Shown in pieces: positions 34,164 to 42,745 of a stretch of DNA of 64,000 nt. Both the position numbers and the translations under genes were made by a program. Under the pieces are notes generated by a model, which ran no database searches, had not been told where the DNA came from, and saw only the letters and a program-made list of their open reading frames with translations. Each line of letters opens with the position of its first letter. Position 1 is the first letter of the stretch. The stretch covers positions 24,454-88,453 of the forward strand of contig JAFEBU010000067.1 of the NCBI GenBank assembly GCA_018242505.1, in the 5' to 3' direction. Source of the stretch: Pseudomonadota bacterium (lineage in GTDB: Bacteria > Pseudomonadota > Alphaproteobacteria > Reyranellales > Reyranellaceae).

Positions 34164-35117
34164 TCACGCCTTCGCCATCACGTCGCCGGCAAAGCGCTTC
34201 ATCTCCTCCAGCATGGCCGCGACCGAAGCGCCGCCGAAACTGAGGTCGATGGCGCTGACGCCGATGGCCGCCAGCGCCTTGATGTCGCCGGCGATGGCGG
34301 CCGGCGGGCCCGAAAAGAGCCGCCGCTCCCCGTCGCCCGCCTTGTCCGGCAGCGCCGCGCCATAGCGCGGGAAACGAAAGGCAAGCCCGATCGATCGCGG
34401 GTCACGGCCGGCCTCGGTCGCGAGCTTGCGCAGTTTCCCGACGGCGGCCTCGAAACGCGCCAGGCTATCGAGCGGGAAGGCAGGATTGCTGCCGATCGGG
34501 TACCAGGCATCGCCAAGCCGCGCGGTGCGTCGCAGCGCCGGTCCCGATTCGCCACCCACCCAGATCGGGATGCCGGCCTTCTGCGCCGGCTTGGGTGCGA
34601 AGACGATGTTGTCGAACCGCACGAACTCGCCCGAGAACCTGGGGTGCTCCTTGGTCCAGAGCTCGCGAAAGGCCGCGACGTATTCGTCGGTCACCTTGCC
34701 GCGCTTGCCGAAATCGGGCGCGCCGATCGCCTCGAACTCCTCCTTCATCCAGCCCGCGCCGATGCCGAGTGTCACGCGTCCGCCCGACAGTACATCGATG
34801 GTGGCAAGTTGCTTGGCCGCCAGTACGGCCGGCCGGTGCGGCACGACCATGACCGAGGTCACCAGCCGAAGTGTCGAAGTTCGGGCGGCAACGAAGGCCA
34901 GCTCGATCAGCTGCTCGTTGCGCTCGCCGTTGCCCGCGGTGCTGAACTCGCCGGTGTCGCTGTAGGGATAGCGCGCCTCGATGTCGGTCGGGATCACCAC
35001 ATGGTCGCTGAAGGTGGCGTAGTGATAGCCCAGCGATTCGGCGCCGGTTGCCAGCCGGGTGAGGTTGTCGGCGCTCGCCAGAGGGCCAGCCGTGGGGGCG
35101 CTGAATCCGATCTGCAT
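34164..35117 (-). CDS. LLM-class flavin-dependent oxidoreductase
   Basis: A 317-residue TIM-barrel enzyme of the luciferase-like superfamily, the subgroup often annotated as F420-dependent. Family features: MQIGFSAPTAGPLASADNL, YHYATFSDHVVIP, TSVMVVPHRPAVLAAKQLAT and the DVLSGGRVTLGIGAGWMKEE motif. Whether it uses F420 or FMN cannot be read from the sequence; alphaproteobacteria seldom make F420. It lies 10 bp after the osmC-like gene in the same direction. AGGAGG precedes ATG 35117 by about five bases. Confidence 0.9.
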   Translation of the reverse strand: MQIGFSAPTAGPLASADNLTRLATGAESLGYHYATFSDHVVIPTDIEARYPYSDTGEFSTAGNGERNEQLIELAFVAARTSTLRLVTSVMVVPHRPAVLAAKQLATIDVLSGGRVTLGIGAGWMKEEFEAIGAPDFGKRGKVTDEYVAAFRELWTKEHPRFSGEFVRFDNIVFAPKPAQKAGIPIWVGGESGPALRRTARLGDAWYPIGSNPAFPLDSLARFEAAVGKLRKLATEAGRDPRSIGLAFRFPRYGAALPDKAGDGERRLFSGPPAAIAGDIKALAAIGVSAIDLSFGGASVAAMLEEMKRFAGDVMAKA

Positions 35118-35127
35118 GGTGCCTCCT

Positions 35128-35514
35128 TCAGGCGAGCGTGGTGCGGATCTCGAGGCCGCGCTTCAGAGTGAGCGTTACCGGCGTGCGCTCGGCGATCTCG
35201 GCCATGCGCTTCTTCTGTTCCTGGTCGACATTTCCCTCGATCCGCAGGCGGCGGTCGATGTGCTGGTCGTCGCCCTCGCGCACGAAATGGATGTCGGCGT
35301 GGACGGCCTCGACCGGCCATTTCTTGCGCTCGGCATACATGCGCAGGGTGATCACGGTGCAGGCGCCGAGCGCGGATACCAGCAGGTCGTAGGGCGCGGG
35401 TCCCGAGTCCTTGCCGCCAAGCTCCGGTCCTTCGTCAGCCTTGAGCCGGTGGTGGTCGGTCGCGATGGAGGTTTCATAGTTGGTCGTGCCGATGCTCGCC
35501 GTTGCATGCGCCAT
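35128..35514 (-). CDS. OsmC-family protein with only one of the two conserved cysteines
   Basis: A 128-residue OsmC/Ohr-fold protein, a family of organic-hydroperoxide reductases and related thiol proteins. The first conserved Cys is present at 52 (SALGACTVITLRMY). The position of the second, normally CPV, reads Thr in AERTPVTLTLKRG, so the two-cysteine peroxidase mechanism is not possible. One-cysteine members of the family exist and their role is unclear. It heads a two-gene unit with the LLM oxidoreductase. Confidence 0.85.
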   Translation of the reverse strand: MAHATASIGTTNYETSIATDHHRLKADEGPELGGKDSGPAPYDLLVSALGACTVITLRMYAERKKWPVEAVHADIHFVREGDDQHIDRRLRIEGNVDQEQKKRMAEIAERTPVTLTLKRGLEIRTTLA

Positions 35515-35599
35515 GCTGATACCTTTCTTGCCGTCTGTCTTTTGCCGCCCAGTGTAGCGACCTCGCCGACCTCTCGCCGCTGTGCAACAGGGAACTGGA

Positions 35600-35640
35600 A
35601 CATTTCTAGAAAATGTCGTATTATCAGTAAATTATATAAT
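35600..35640 (+). promoter_or_regulatory. AT-rich promoter region with dyad and TATAAT
   Basis: In a GC-rich window, 35597-35660 is strikingly AT-rich. It contains the dyad ACATTT-N5-AAATGT (35600-35616) and a consensus TATAAT at 35635-35640, 28 bp before the ATG of the membrane protein gene. No good -35 hexamer lies at the standard spacing, so activation by a protein at the dyad is possible. Confidence 0.5.
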
Positions 35641-35667
35641 ATTCTTTTAGTTATTTCGGAGCTTCTC

Positions 35668-37167
35668 ATGGCCGTCACATCCGGCCTTTCCCTCTCTCCC
35701 AACTTTCAGGTCAAACCGGCGCGCTCCCTTTGGACGCCGTCTTGGCCGCACCTGATGGGCATGGTGGCCTTCGTCTGGCTGGTCCTGATCAAGGGATTGC
35801 CCCTGCTGCGCGATCCGGACACCCACTGGCATATCACCGTCGGCAACTGGATCCTGCAGCACGCCGCCGTCCCCCGAGTCGATACCTATTCCTACACCTT
35901 TACCGGGCACCCGTGGATCGCCAAGGAGTGGCTGTCGCAGGTCTTCCTGGCGACCGCTTACGATCTCGGCGGCTGGGGCGGCGTGGTGGTCCTGGCAGCC
36001 GCGGCCGTCGGAGTGACATTCGCCCTGCTGCTGCGCCTCCTGCTGCGCGACCTGACGCCCTTCCCGGCGGTCCTATTCACGGTCGCGGCGTTCGCCATGA
36101 CGAGCATCCATCTTCTGGCGCGTCCGCATGTGCTCGCCTTTCCCTTCATGTTGTGGTGGGTGGCGGGTCTGGTGCGCGCGGTCGAGGAGCGGCGGGCGCC
36201 GAAGCCGGTGCTGCTCATCGCCATGTTGCTATGGGCCAACCTTCACGGGGGATTCACCCTGGGCCTCTTGCTGACCGGCGCGATGGCTCTCGATGCGCTG
36301 GTAGGGGCCAGGGACGGGGCGGAGCGACGGACTCTGTTCATCGCCTGGACGAAGTTCGGTGTGGCCGCGTTCCTGGTGGCATGCGTGACGCCCTACGGGC
36401 CGGAGTCGATGCTGGTGACGTTCCGCATCTTCGGTCTTGGCGATGCACTCTCCTTGATCTCGGAGTGGAAGTCGCCGAACTTCCAGGAGCTGCCTACGCA
36501 GGAACTCGTCCTGCTGATCGCGCTGTATGTCGCGTTTTCGCGTGGCCTCAAGCTGCCTCTGGTGCGCCTCCTGATCGTGATCGGGCTGACGCATCTCTTC
36601 CTGCGGTACGTGCGCAACGTGGAACTGCTGGCGATGCTGGTGCCGCTCGTGATCGCGCCTGTATTGGCGCGGCAATGGCCGTCGTTGCGGCCGAACGCCG
36701 AGGCGAGCGGCCGGCTCGCCGCGCTGGCACGGCCGGCGGGCCATGGGCTCGTCGCGCTCTGCGTCGCGCTGTCGGCTCTGCTGGTCGGGGGAATGGTGCA
36801 CTCCGGTGTGATCACCGCGTTCGAGGCGACAACGCCCGCGGCGGCACTCAAGTTCGCGCGCGAGGCCGGCCTTACCAAGGAGCGGGTGTTCAATCACTAT
36901 GGGTATGGCGGGTATCTGATCGAATCGGGCATCCCGACCTTCATCGATGGCCGCGGCGAGCTCTTCGGCGGCAAGTTCATCAAGCGCTACGTCGATGTTG
37001 CCTATTTGAACGGGAAGCCGCATCTCGAAGACGTTCTCAATGAATACCACGTCAAGTGGACGCTGCTTTCAAAGGACCTGCCTGCCAACAAGCTCCTGGC
37101 GCACCTGCCTGGCTGGCACCTCGCCTACAGCGACGATCTGGCGATGATCTTCGTGCGCGATCGCTAG
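35668..37167 (+). CDS. Polytopic membrane protein, GT-C-like architecture
   Basis: A 499-residue inner-membrane protein with about ten TM helices (for example FVWLVLIKGLPLL near 35, VVVLAAAAVGVTFALLLRL, LLIAMLLWANLHGGFTLGLL) and a soluble C-terminal domain (about 400-499, HYGYGGYLIESGIPTFIDGR). An acidic DPDTHWHITVG motif in the first extracytoplasmic loop, followed by HPWIAKEWLSQ, resembles the first-loop acidic motif of GT-C glycosyltransferases, but no family was recognised with confidence. ATG 35668 has GGAG upstream. Its TAG stop overlaps the stop codon of the convergent gene within CTAG. Confidence 0.72.
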   Translation: MAVTSGLSLSPNFQVKPARSLWTPSWPHLMGMVAFVWLVLIKGLPLLRDPDTHWHITVGNWILQHAAVPRVDTYSYTFTGHPWIAKEWLSQVFLATAYDLGGWGGVVVLAAAAVGVTFALLLRLLLRDLTPFPAVLFTVAAFAMTSIHLLARPHVLAFPFMLWWVAGLVRAVEERRAPKPVLLIAMLLWANLHGGFTLGLLLTGAMALDALVGARDGAERRTLFIAWTKFGVAAFLVACVTPYGPESMLVTFRIFGLGDALSLISEWKSPNFQELPTQELVLLIALYVAFSRGLKLPLVRLLIVIGLTHLFLRYVRNVELLAMLVPLVIAPVLARQWPSLRPNAEASGRLAALARPAGHGLVALCVALSALLVGGMVHSGVITAFEATTPAAALKFAREAGLTKERVFNHYGYGGYLIESGIPTFIDGRGELFGGKFIKRYVDVAYLNGKPHLEDVLNEYHVKWTLLSKDLPANKLLAHLPGWHLAYSDDLAMIFVRDR

Positions 37168-37880
37168 TCCTTGAGCAGGATCCAGGTGCAGTGGCCGAGG
37201 GCGCAGAGGCGGCCGCTCTCGGTATAAAGGGCGCAGCCTGAATAGAGCTTGCGGCCTTCGGCACCGATTTTCCAGCCGACGACGGCGCAGCGTTCGCCCA
37301 CCCGCGGTGGATCGATGACCCTGGCGGTCATGCGTCCGGTAAGGGCCGGGCGCCAGTCGTTCGGATCCTGCGCCGCCCATGCGCCGGGACAGTCGAGCGT
37401 TCCCCACACGAACTCCCGCTTGACGCGCCCGTCGCCGTTGGCGTGTGCGGCATGCGGGAGATAGCAGGAGAGCGAGCGTCCGGCCTCGGGGCCGTGCGTT
37501 CCGAGCACGCGCAGCCCGTCGCCGACCGCACGACCGCGACCGCACACGATGCAATGGTGAAATTCACTGTCCTCGAAGCAACCGCCGTCGCGCTCGCGTT
37601 GCATCACGTCGGTCCAGTCTGTCGGCGGGGGCGGGGGCGACAAGTGATCGACCGAACCCGGGCGCGCTTCGCAGATCAGGGTATCGCCGTCGCGAAGGTC
37701 CAGATTGCCGTTTGCCCTGTGCAACGTCAGCGGACGTTCGAGCGGGATCGGCGCACGAAACGTCACCTCGACAGCGCTGTCGGGGTCGAAATGCCGGGCG
37801 AGCATGCCGCCGACATAGCCGCCGTTGCCGGAGAGGCGCGGCCCATTGAAGCGACGGTCAACGATCAGGGTATGGTTCAC
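37164..37880 (-). CDS. Hotdog-fold thioesterase-like protein
   Basis: A 238-residue cytoplasmic protein. The N-terminal half has the NGPRLSGNGGYVGGMLARHF helix and the VTFRAPIPLERPLTLHR strand typical of acyl-CoA thioesterase/hotdog proteins; the middle carries a CxxC-like HHCIVCGRGRAVGDGLRV segment; the last third repeats a hotdog-like strand set (PPRVGERCAVVGWKIGAEGR). The double-hotdog arrangement suggests an acyl-CoA hydrolase or dehydratase, substrate unknown. GTG 37880 is chosen because GGAGGA lies 4-5 nt upstream. It diverges from the MFS gene across about 106 bp. Confidence 0.72.
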   Translation of the reverse strand: MNHTLIVDRRFNGPRLSGNGGYVGGMLARHFDPDSAVEVTFRAPIPLERPLTLHRANGNLDLRDGDTLICEARPGSVDHLSPPPPPTDWTDVMQRERDGGCFEDSEFHHCIVCGRGRAVGDGLRVLGTHGPEAGRSLSCYLPHAAHANGDGRVKREFVWGTLDCPGAWAAQDPNDWRPALTGRMTARVIDPPRVGERCAVVGWKIGAEGRKLYSGCALYTESGRLCALGHCTWILLKD

Positions 37881-37986
37881 GAAGTCCTCCGCGGCGCGGA
37901 ACGTGGCGCGCTCACGCCGCAATTGCAAGCCTGCCGGCCGGCAAAGCGCTTGCGCAATCACTATCGTGCGGCCAAGGGTAACGTGG

Positions 37987-39198
37987 ATGAATCGGTTCGT
38001 GCCCTGGTCGCTGGTGGCGCTGTGCTTCGCCCTCGGCGTGGCCAGTCGATCGATCAACGATTCGTTCGTCGTTTTCGTGCCGTCGTTGCAGCAGGCCTTC
38101 GAGGCCAGCCGCAGTTCGGTGACTGTGATCTACAGCTTTGCCCTCCTGGTCGGGGGAACCGGTGCGCCGGTGGCCGGATGGATCGTCGATCGTTTCGGCT
38201 TGCGGACGCTCACGGTGGTCGGCATGTGCGCCGCGGCCATAGCCGCTGCCAGCGCGGCGCAGGCGATTCATCTCTGGCAACTCTATCTCGGTCTTGGCGC
38301 CGTCATGGGCTTCGGCGGCGCGTCGCTTTCGGGCGTGTTGAGTTCATCGGTGATCGGCCGATGGTTTCCCGCGCATCGGCTGGGCGTGGCGCTCGCCGTC
38401 GCCTGGTCGGCGCCAGGTGTGGGCTCGATCGTCATCCTGCCGTTGGCCGAGCACATCATCGCGACCGAGGGATGGCGGCACGCCTACGTCGTTTTCGCCT
38501 GCATCAGCGCGGCGTTCATTCCGCTGCTGCTCGTGCTGCCGTGGCGTCGCATCGCCGCAGGAGCGCCCGGGCTTGCGCGTGCGCATGCATCGATGAGCAC
38601 GGGAATGACGGTGCGGCAGGCGGTGCGCGAATGGCCGTTTTGGGCGCTCACTTTTTCTTTCGGCTTTACGTCGCTTGGCATCTTCGCCATCGCGCCGCAG
38701 GCCATGGTGTATCTGCTGGAGCGTGGAATGGAGGGCGGCTACGCGGCACGCGCCCTCGCGGTCGCCGGAGTCCTGACGCCGCTCGGTATGGTCGGTTTCA
38801 GTTGGCTCTCCGACCGCGGCGGCCGCAAGCTTGCGGCCATTCTTGCCTATGCCTGTTCGATCGTTGGCGTGGGCATGCTGGCGCTGGTCCGTGGGCCCAC
38901 AGACGATCTCTGGCTGTGGCTCTATGTGCTGCTGTTCGGCGGCAGCCAAGGCTCGCGCGGTCCGATGATCTCGACACTCGCGACCCTGCGCTATCGTGGC
39001 GCCAATTTTGGCCGCATCTATGGCCTCATCAGCACGGGCATGGGGCTGGGTGGCTTCCTCGGCGCCTGGATCGGCGGCCTGCTGCACGATCTCACCGGCG
39101 GCTATGCTGCGGTGATGATCTTCTCGGCTTGCGCTCTGGCGCTTGCGGCCACCTCGCTGGGGGCCGAGGCCGGAGCCCGCGAGCGGCTCAGCCACTGA
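37987..39198 (+). CDS. MFS transporter
   Basis: A 403-residue major facilitator with about twelve TM helices. The loop 2-3 motif is GWIVDRFGLRTLTVVG, and the second half repeats it as SWLSDRGGRKLAAI. The N-terminal SINDSFVVFVPSLQQAFEAS and the overall length resemble the oxalate/formate antiporter-like and monocarboxylate group. Substrate unknown. ATG 37987 was chosen because the first TM helix begins right after MNRFVPW; the frame extends farther 5'. Divergent from the hotdog-protein gene, with which it may share regulation. Confidence 0.88.
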   Translation: MNRFVPWSLVALCFALGVASRSINDSFVVFVPSLQQAFEASRSSVTVIYSFALLVGGTGAPVAGWIVDRFGLRTLTVVGMCAAAIAAASAAQAIHLWQLYLGLGAVMGFGGASLSGVLSSSVIGRWFPAHRLGVALAVAWSAPGVGSIVILPLAEHIIATEGWRHAYVVFACISAAFIPLLLVLPWRRIAAGAPGLARAHASMSTGMTVRQAVREWPFWALTFSFGFTSLGIFAIAPQAMVYLLERGMEGGYAARALAVAGVLTPLGMVGFSWLSDRGGRKLAAILAYACSIVGVGMLALVRGPTDDLWLWLYVLLFGGSQGSRGPMISTLATLRYRGANFGRIYGLISTGMGLGGFLGAWIGGLLHDLTGGYAAVMIFSACALALAATSLGAEAGARERLSH

Positions 39199-39366
39199 GT
39201 GTCGCAAATAGCGACGATTCGGTGAACCTTGCGCGACATGTCGATGACCTTGATATCGACATATTGTGTTTCCATAAAACTTTGCCACAATGCGCGCTAT
39301 GCTCGAACGATCCTTTGATCGCCTCGACTTTCGGAGTAGTCCCAGCCAACGGCGGTGGAGCTAGCC

Positions 39367-39930
39367 GTGACGCCGGGCCTTGAGTCCTGCCACGCGCTGG
39401 TCCTCAACGCCGACTTTCGGCCGCTGTCGTATTTTCCCTTGTCGATCTGGTCCTGGCAGGATGCCGTGAAAGCGGTCTTCCTCGACCGTGTCAGCGTCGT
39501 TTCCGAGTACGACCGCAAGATCCACAGCCCGTCCTTCGAGATGCGGCTGCCGAGCGTGATTGCCCTCAAGGAATATGTGCCCGCGGCGCGGCGGCCGGCC
39601 TTCACGCGATTCAACGTCTTCCTGCGCGATCGCTTCAATTGCCAGTATTGCGGCGGCGATTTCGCGACCAGCGAGCTTACCTTCGACCATGTGGTGCCGA
39701 AGTCGCGGGGCGGCCGAACGGTCTGGACCAATGTCGTCACAGCCTGCAGTCCGTGCAATCTCCTGAAGGGCAATCGGTTGCTGCGCGAGAGCGGCATGTT
39801 CCTGCAGCGTGTCCCGATCGAGCCGACGACGGCGGAACTGCAGGAAAACGGCCGCGCCTTTCCCCCGGGCTATCTGCACGAGAGCTGGCGCGACTTCCTG
39901 TATTGGGACAGCGAGCTGGATCAGACCTGA
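39367..39930 (+). CDS. HNH endonuclease
   Basis: A 187-residue protein of the HNH family widespread in alphaproteobacteria. The zinc knuckles are CQYC (Cys92, Cys95) and CSPC (Cys127, Cys130), and the ββα-metal core reads LTFDHVVPKSRGGRTVW with His108. The conserved N-terminal LVLNADFRPLSYFPLSIWSW segment defines this chromosomal subgroup, whose cellular role is not established. GTG 39367 is used because GGTGGAG lies 6 nt upstream. The preceding 170 bp are AT-richer (TTGATATCGACATATTG) and probably carry the promoter. Confidence 0.88.
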   Translation: MTPGLESCHALVLNADFRPLSYFPLSIWSWQDAVKAVFLDRVSVVSEYDRKIHSPSFEMRLPSVIALKEYVPAARRPAFTRFNVFLRDRFNCQYCGGDFATSELTFDHVVPKSRGGRTVWTNVVTACSPCNLLKGNRLLRESGMFLQRVPIEPTTAELQENGRAFPPGYLHESWRDFLYWDSELDQT

Positions 39931-39959
39931 GCGAGCCGGAGACTCCGCGCGCCGACAGA

Positions 39960-40523
39960 TCAGATCCGGGTCGACAGCCAGATCGCAAGCCTGGAGCCGG
40001 TCTTGATGGCGCCCGTCAGCAGCCTGTAGGCCGGCGCCTGCTCGGCGCCTGACGCCAGCGCTTCGTCGCGATGGGCGATCTCGTCAGCGCGGAACTTCTC
40101 GACTGTGGCGCGCAACTCCGCCTCGTCGTCGCCCAGGGCCGCCGCCTGGCCCGCATAGTGCTCGTCGATCGTCTCCTCGATGGCGACGGTGCAGGCCATC
40201 GCCGCCTTGTCGCCCATCAGCGCGGTCGCCGCGCCAAGCGCAAAGCCCGCCAGGTCCCAGAGCGGCGACAGCGCCGTCGGCCGCACCCGGCGTTCGGCCA
40301 GGAGGCGGTCGAAGGTGGCGCGATGCTCGCGCTCGGAACGGGCCATGGTGGCGATCTTGCGCCCGGCCTCGCCATTGGCGCGGCCGACCAAGCGCAAGGC
40401 CGCGAGCTGGCCCTCGTAGATTCGGACCGCCCCGAATTCACCCGCCTGGTCGACGCGGATGATGCGCTCGACGAGTTGACGGGGCTCGAGATCGCCTGGA
40501 TTGCGCCCTTCGCCGGTCCTCAT
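39960..40523 (-). CDS. coq7: COQ7-type demethoxyubiquinone hydroxylase
   Basis: A 187-residue di-iron monooxygenase that hydroxylates the demethoxyubiquinol ring late in ubiquinone synthesis, at the inner membrane. The carboxylate/His ligands lie in DQAGEFGAVRIYEGQ, ARSEREHRATF, VAIEETIDEHYAGQ and FRADEIAHRDEAL. A hydrophobic stretch (LWDLAGFALGAATALMG) mediates membrane contact. The ATG overlaps the dsbB stop (ATGA), placing it last in dedA-dsbB-coq7. Confidence 0.94.
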   Translation of the reverse strand: MRTGEGRNPGDLEPRQLVERIIRVDQAGEFGAVRIYEGQLAALRLVGRANGEAGRKIATMARSEREHRATFDRLLAERRVRPTALSPLWDLAGFALGAATALMGDKAAMACTVAIEETIDEHYAGQAAALGDDEAELRATVEKFRADEIAHRDEALASGAEQAPAYRLLTGAIKTGSRLAIWLSTRI

Positions 40524-41035
40524 GGATGCTCCCGGATCTGTCGGGCGACGCGGAGCGACAGCATCAGGGCGACGCCTGCCGACAGGATCGCATTCCAGCC
40601 CGCCATCGAGATGCCCCACATCGACCAGGCCGCCTGGTCGCAGCGCACCATCTTGGCGGAAAAGAGATATTTCTTGAGCTCTGCCGGCGACAGCCCTCCC
40701 GGGATGCGGCCGGAACAGGCCTGCGGTCCGGCCCACCAGTGCTGCTCGACACCGACATGGAAGAGGCCGATGCCGGCCGTGATGAACAGGGCCGCGATCG
40801 CCGCGAGAGCGAAGACATAGGCGAGGCGGGGGACCGCGAGCGAGGCGACGGAGGCGAGGCCGAGTCCGATCGAAGCGATGTGCGGATAGCGTTGCCAGTG
40901 GCAGAGGTCGCACGGCGGCAGGCCGACGACGTATTGGAAATAGAGCGCCCCCGCCATCAGGGCACCGCTGGCAAGGGCGGCGATCAGGCCGATCATACTC
41001 GGGAGGGGAAGTCGCTTGGCCAAAGCAGAATTCAT
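40520..41035 (-). CDS. dsbB: DsbB-like disulfide bond formation protein
   Basis: A 171-residue, four-helix inner-membrane protein that reoxidises DsbA and passes electrons to quinone. The CxxC pair is PPCDLCHWQRYPH (Cys42, Cys45) and the second periplasmic pair is Cys107 and Cys132 (GPQACSGR and MVRCDQAAW), as required for DsbB. Translational coupling to coq7, which makes its electron acceptor ubiquinone, is a sensible pairing. It begins 8 bp after the stop of the DedA gene. Confidence 0.93.
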   Translation of the reverse strand: MNSALAKRLPLPSMIGLIAALASGALMAGALYFQYVVGLPPCDLCHWQRYPHIASIGLGLASVASLAVPRLAYVFALAAIAALFITAGIGLFHVGVEQHWWAGPQACSGRIPGGLSPAELKKYLFSAKMVRCDQAAWSMWGISMAGWNAILSAGVALMLSLRVARQIREHP

Positions 41036-41043
41036 CGACGATC

Positions 41044-41625
41044 TCAGAACAGGTAGCGGAAGGCCACGAAGCCGCCGACCAGCGCCACCAGGAACAGCCC
41101 CGTCACCAACGTGAGGCGCTCCTCGATGAAGCTACGGATCGGCTCGCCGAACTTCCACAGCAAGGCTGCCACGATGAAGAAGCGCAGGCCACGCGTCACG
41201 ATGGATGCCCACACGAAAGTGAAAAGATCGAAGTGCGCAGCACCCGAAGCGATTGTCACCAACTTGTAAGGAATCGGCGTCAACCCCTTGATCAGAATGA
41301 TCAAGGTGCCCCATTCGGCGAATCCGGAGCGGAACCGCTCGAGGCCGGCCTGCAAGCCGTAGGTCTGCACCAGCCAGGCCCCGATCGTCTCGAAGAAATA
41401 GAAGCCGATCGCGTAGCCCAGCAGGCCGCCCAGGACCGAGCAGACGGTGCAGACGAGCGCGATCCTGAACGCCTTGGTGCGGTTGGCCAGCACCATGGGG
41501 ATCAGCATCACGTCGGGAGGGATCGGAAAGAACGAGCTTTCGGCGAAGGCCACCGCGCCCATGGCGACAATGGCTTTGGGATGGCCGGCGAGCCGGATCA
41601 CCCAGTCATAGAGGCGGCGGAGCAT
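41044..41625 (-). CDS. DedA/YqaA-family membrane protein
   Basis: A 193-residue polytopic membrane protein of the DedA (SNARE-associated, VTT-domain) family, implicated in undecaprenyl-phosphate or lipid flipping. Family marks: AESSFFPIPPDVMLIPMVLA near the N-terminus, GYAIGFYFFETIG, and the FRSGFAEWGTLIILIKGLTP/IPYKLVTI segment containing the conserved Gly-Pro motif. First gene of the dedA-dsbB-coq7 operon. Confidence 0.9.
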   Translation of the reverse strand: MLRRLYDWVIRLAGHPKAIVAMGAVAFAESSFFPIPPDVMLIPMVLANRTKAFRIALVCTVCSVLGGLLGYAIGFYFFETIGAWLVQTYGLQAGLERFRSGFAEWGTLIILIKGLTPIPYKLVTIASGAAHFDLFTFVWASIVTRGLRFFIVAALLWKFGEPIRSFIEERLTLVTGLFLVALVGGFVAFRYLF

Positions 41626-41652
41626 GGCGCCGATGCCTAGCAGTTAGGCTGG

Positions 41653-41672
41653 GCGCGCGCCACTGCGCGCGC
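41653..41672. terminator. GC-rich perfect hairpin
   Basis: GCGCGCGC and its complement surround the 4-nt loop CACT. The hairpin lies between the stop of the nitronate monooxygenase gene (41706) and the start of the dedA gene (41625). There is no T-tract after it on the minus strand, so it may slow rather than fully stop transcription. Confidence 0.45.
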
Positions 41673-41705
41673 AGTAACCTGCGCGCTGGGGTGTGCGTCC
41701 AGTGA

Positions 41706-42707
41706 TTATTCGGCCGCCTGCGTCAATCGGGTCGGCACCGTCACGCCGGCAAACAGCGCGGCGCGTGCAGCTTCATATTCGGCCTTGAGGCGGGCGACGA
41801 CCTCGCCGGCCGGTGGCGCGTCGTGGATCTGCCCCACGCCCTGGCCCGCGCCCCAGATGTCGCGCCAGGCCTTGGTCTTCATGTTGCCGCCCGAGCCGAA
41901 GTTCATCTTGCTCTTGTCGGCTTCCGGCAGTGTGTCCGGATCGAGGCCGGCGGCGGCGATGCTGCGCTTCAGGTAGTTGCCGTGCACGCCGGTGAAGAGG
42001 TTGGTGTAGACGATCTCCTCGCCACTCGACTCGATGATGCATTGCTTGTTCTCGGCCGACGCCGCCGCTTCCTTGCTGGCGATGAAGCGCGTGCCGATAT
42101 AGGCGAGGTCCGCGCCGACCGCCTGGGCCGACAGCACCGACGCCCCGTTGGCGATCGAGCCCGAGAGCAGCAGGCAGCCGTCGTAGAACTGGCGCACCTC
42201 CGCCACCAGTGCGAACGGCGACAGCCGGCCGGCGTGGCCGCCGGCACCGGCACAGACCAGGATCAGGCCGTCGACGCCCGCCTGCAGCGCACGCTTGGCG
42301 TGGGCGACGTTGGTCACGTCGTGGAACACCAGGCAGCCGGTGCGCCTGGCCGATTTCACCACGTCGTCGGGCGCGCGCAGCGAGGTGATCTGGATCGGCA
42401 CCCGGTACTTCTCGCAGAGATCGACGTCGTGCTGCAGCCGGTCGTTGGAGCTGTGCACGATCTGGTTCACGGCGAAGGGGGCGACCTTCCGGTCGGGGTG
42501 CTTGGCCTTGTAGTCACCCAGTTCGCCGATGATGCGCTTCAGCCACTCTTCCAGGAGTTCCTTCGGTCGTGCGTTCAGCGCCGGGAAGGACCCGACGATC
42601 CCCGCCTTGCACTGTTCGATCACGAGATCGGGATTGGAGACGATGAAGAGCGGCGCACCGACGACGGGAATGGTGAGCGAATCGCGCAGCAATGCCGGAA
42701 GAGCCAT
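41706..42707 (-). CDS. Nitronate monooxygenase/NAD(P)H-dependent flavin oxidoreductase
   Basis: A 333-residue FMN-dependent TIM-barrel enzyme of the 2-nitropropane dioxygenase family. Visible motifs: PVVGAPLFIVSNPDLVIEQ, FHDVTNVAHAKRALQAGVDG, the glycine-rich flavin-phosphate segment VCAGAGGHAGRLSPFALV, GASVLSAQAVGADLAYIGTR and the C-terminal WGAGQGVGQ. In this family it oxidises alkyl nitronates or acts as an enoyl-type reductase; the physiological substrate is unknown. A MITE ends only 38 bp upstream of its ATG, replacing or carrying the promoter region. Confidence 0.9.
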   Translation of the reverse strand: MALPALLRDSLTIPVVGAPLFIVSNPDLVIEQCKAGIVGSFPALNARPKELLEEWLKRIIGELGDYKAKHPDRKVAPFAVNQIVHSSNDRLQHDVDLCEKYRVPIQITSLRAPDDVVKSARRTGCLVFHDVTNVAHAKRALQAGVDGLILVCAGAGGHAGRLSPFALVAEVRQFYDGCLLLSGSIANGASVLSAQAVGADLAYIGTRFIASKEAAASAENKQCIIESSGEEIVYTNLFTGVHGNYLKRSIAAAGLDPDTLPEADKSKMNFGSGGNMKTKAWRDIWGAGQGVGQIHDAPPAGEVVARLKAEYEAARAALFAGVTVPTRLTQAAE

Positions 42708-42745
42708 GAATCAAGTCCTCGTCTGTCGTCGGCAATCTGCCTTGG

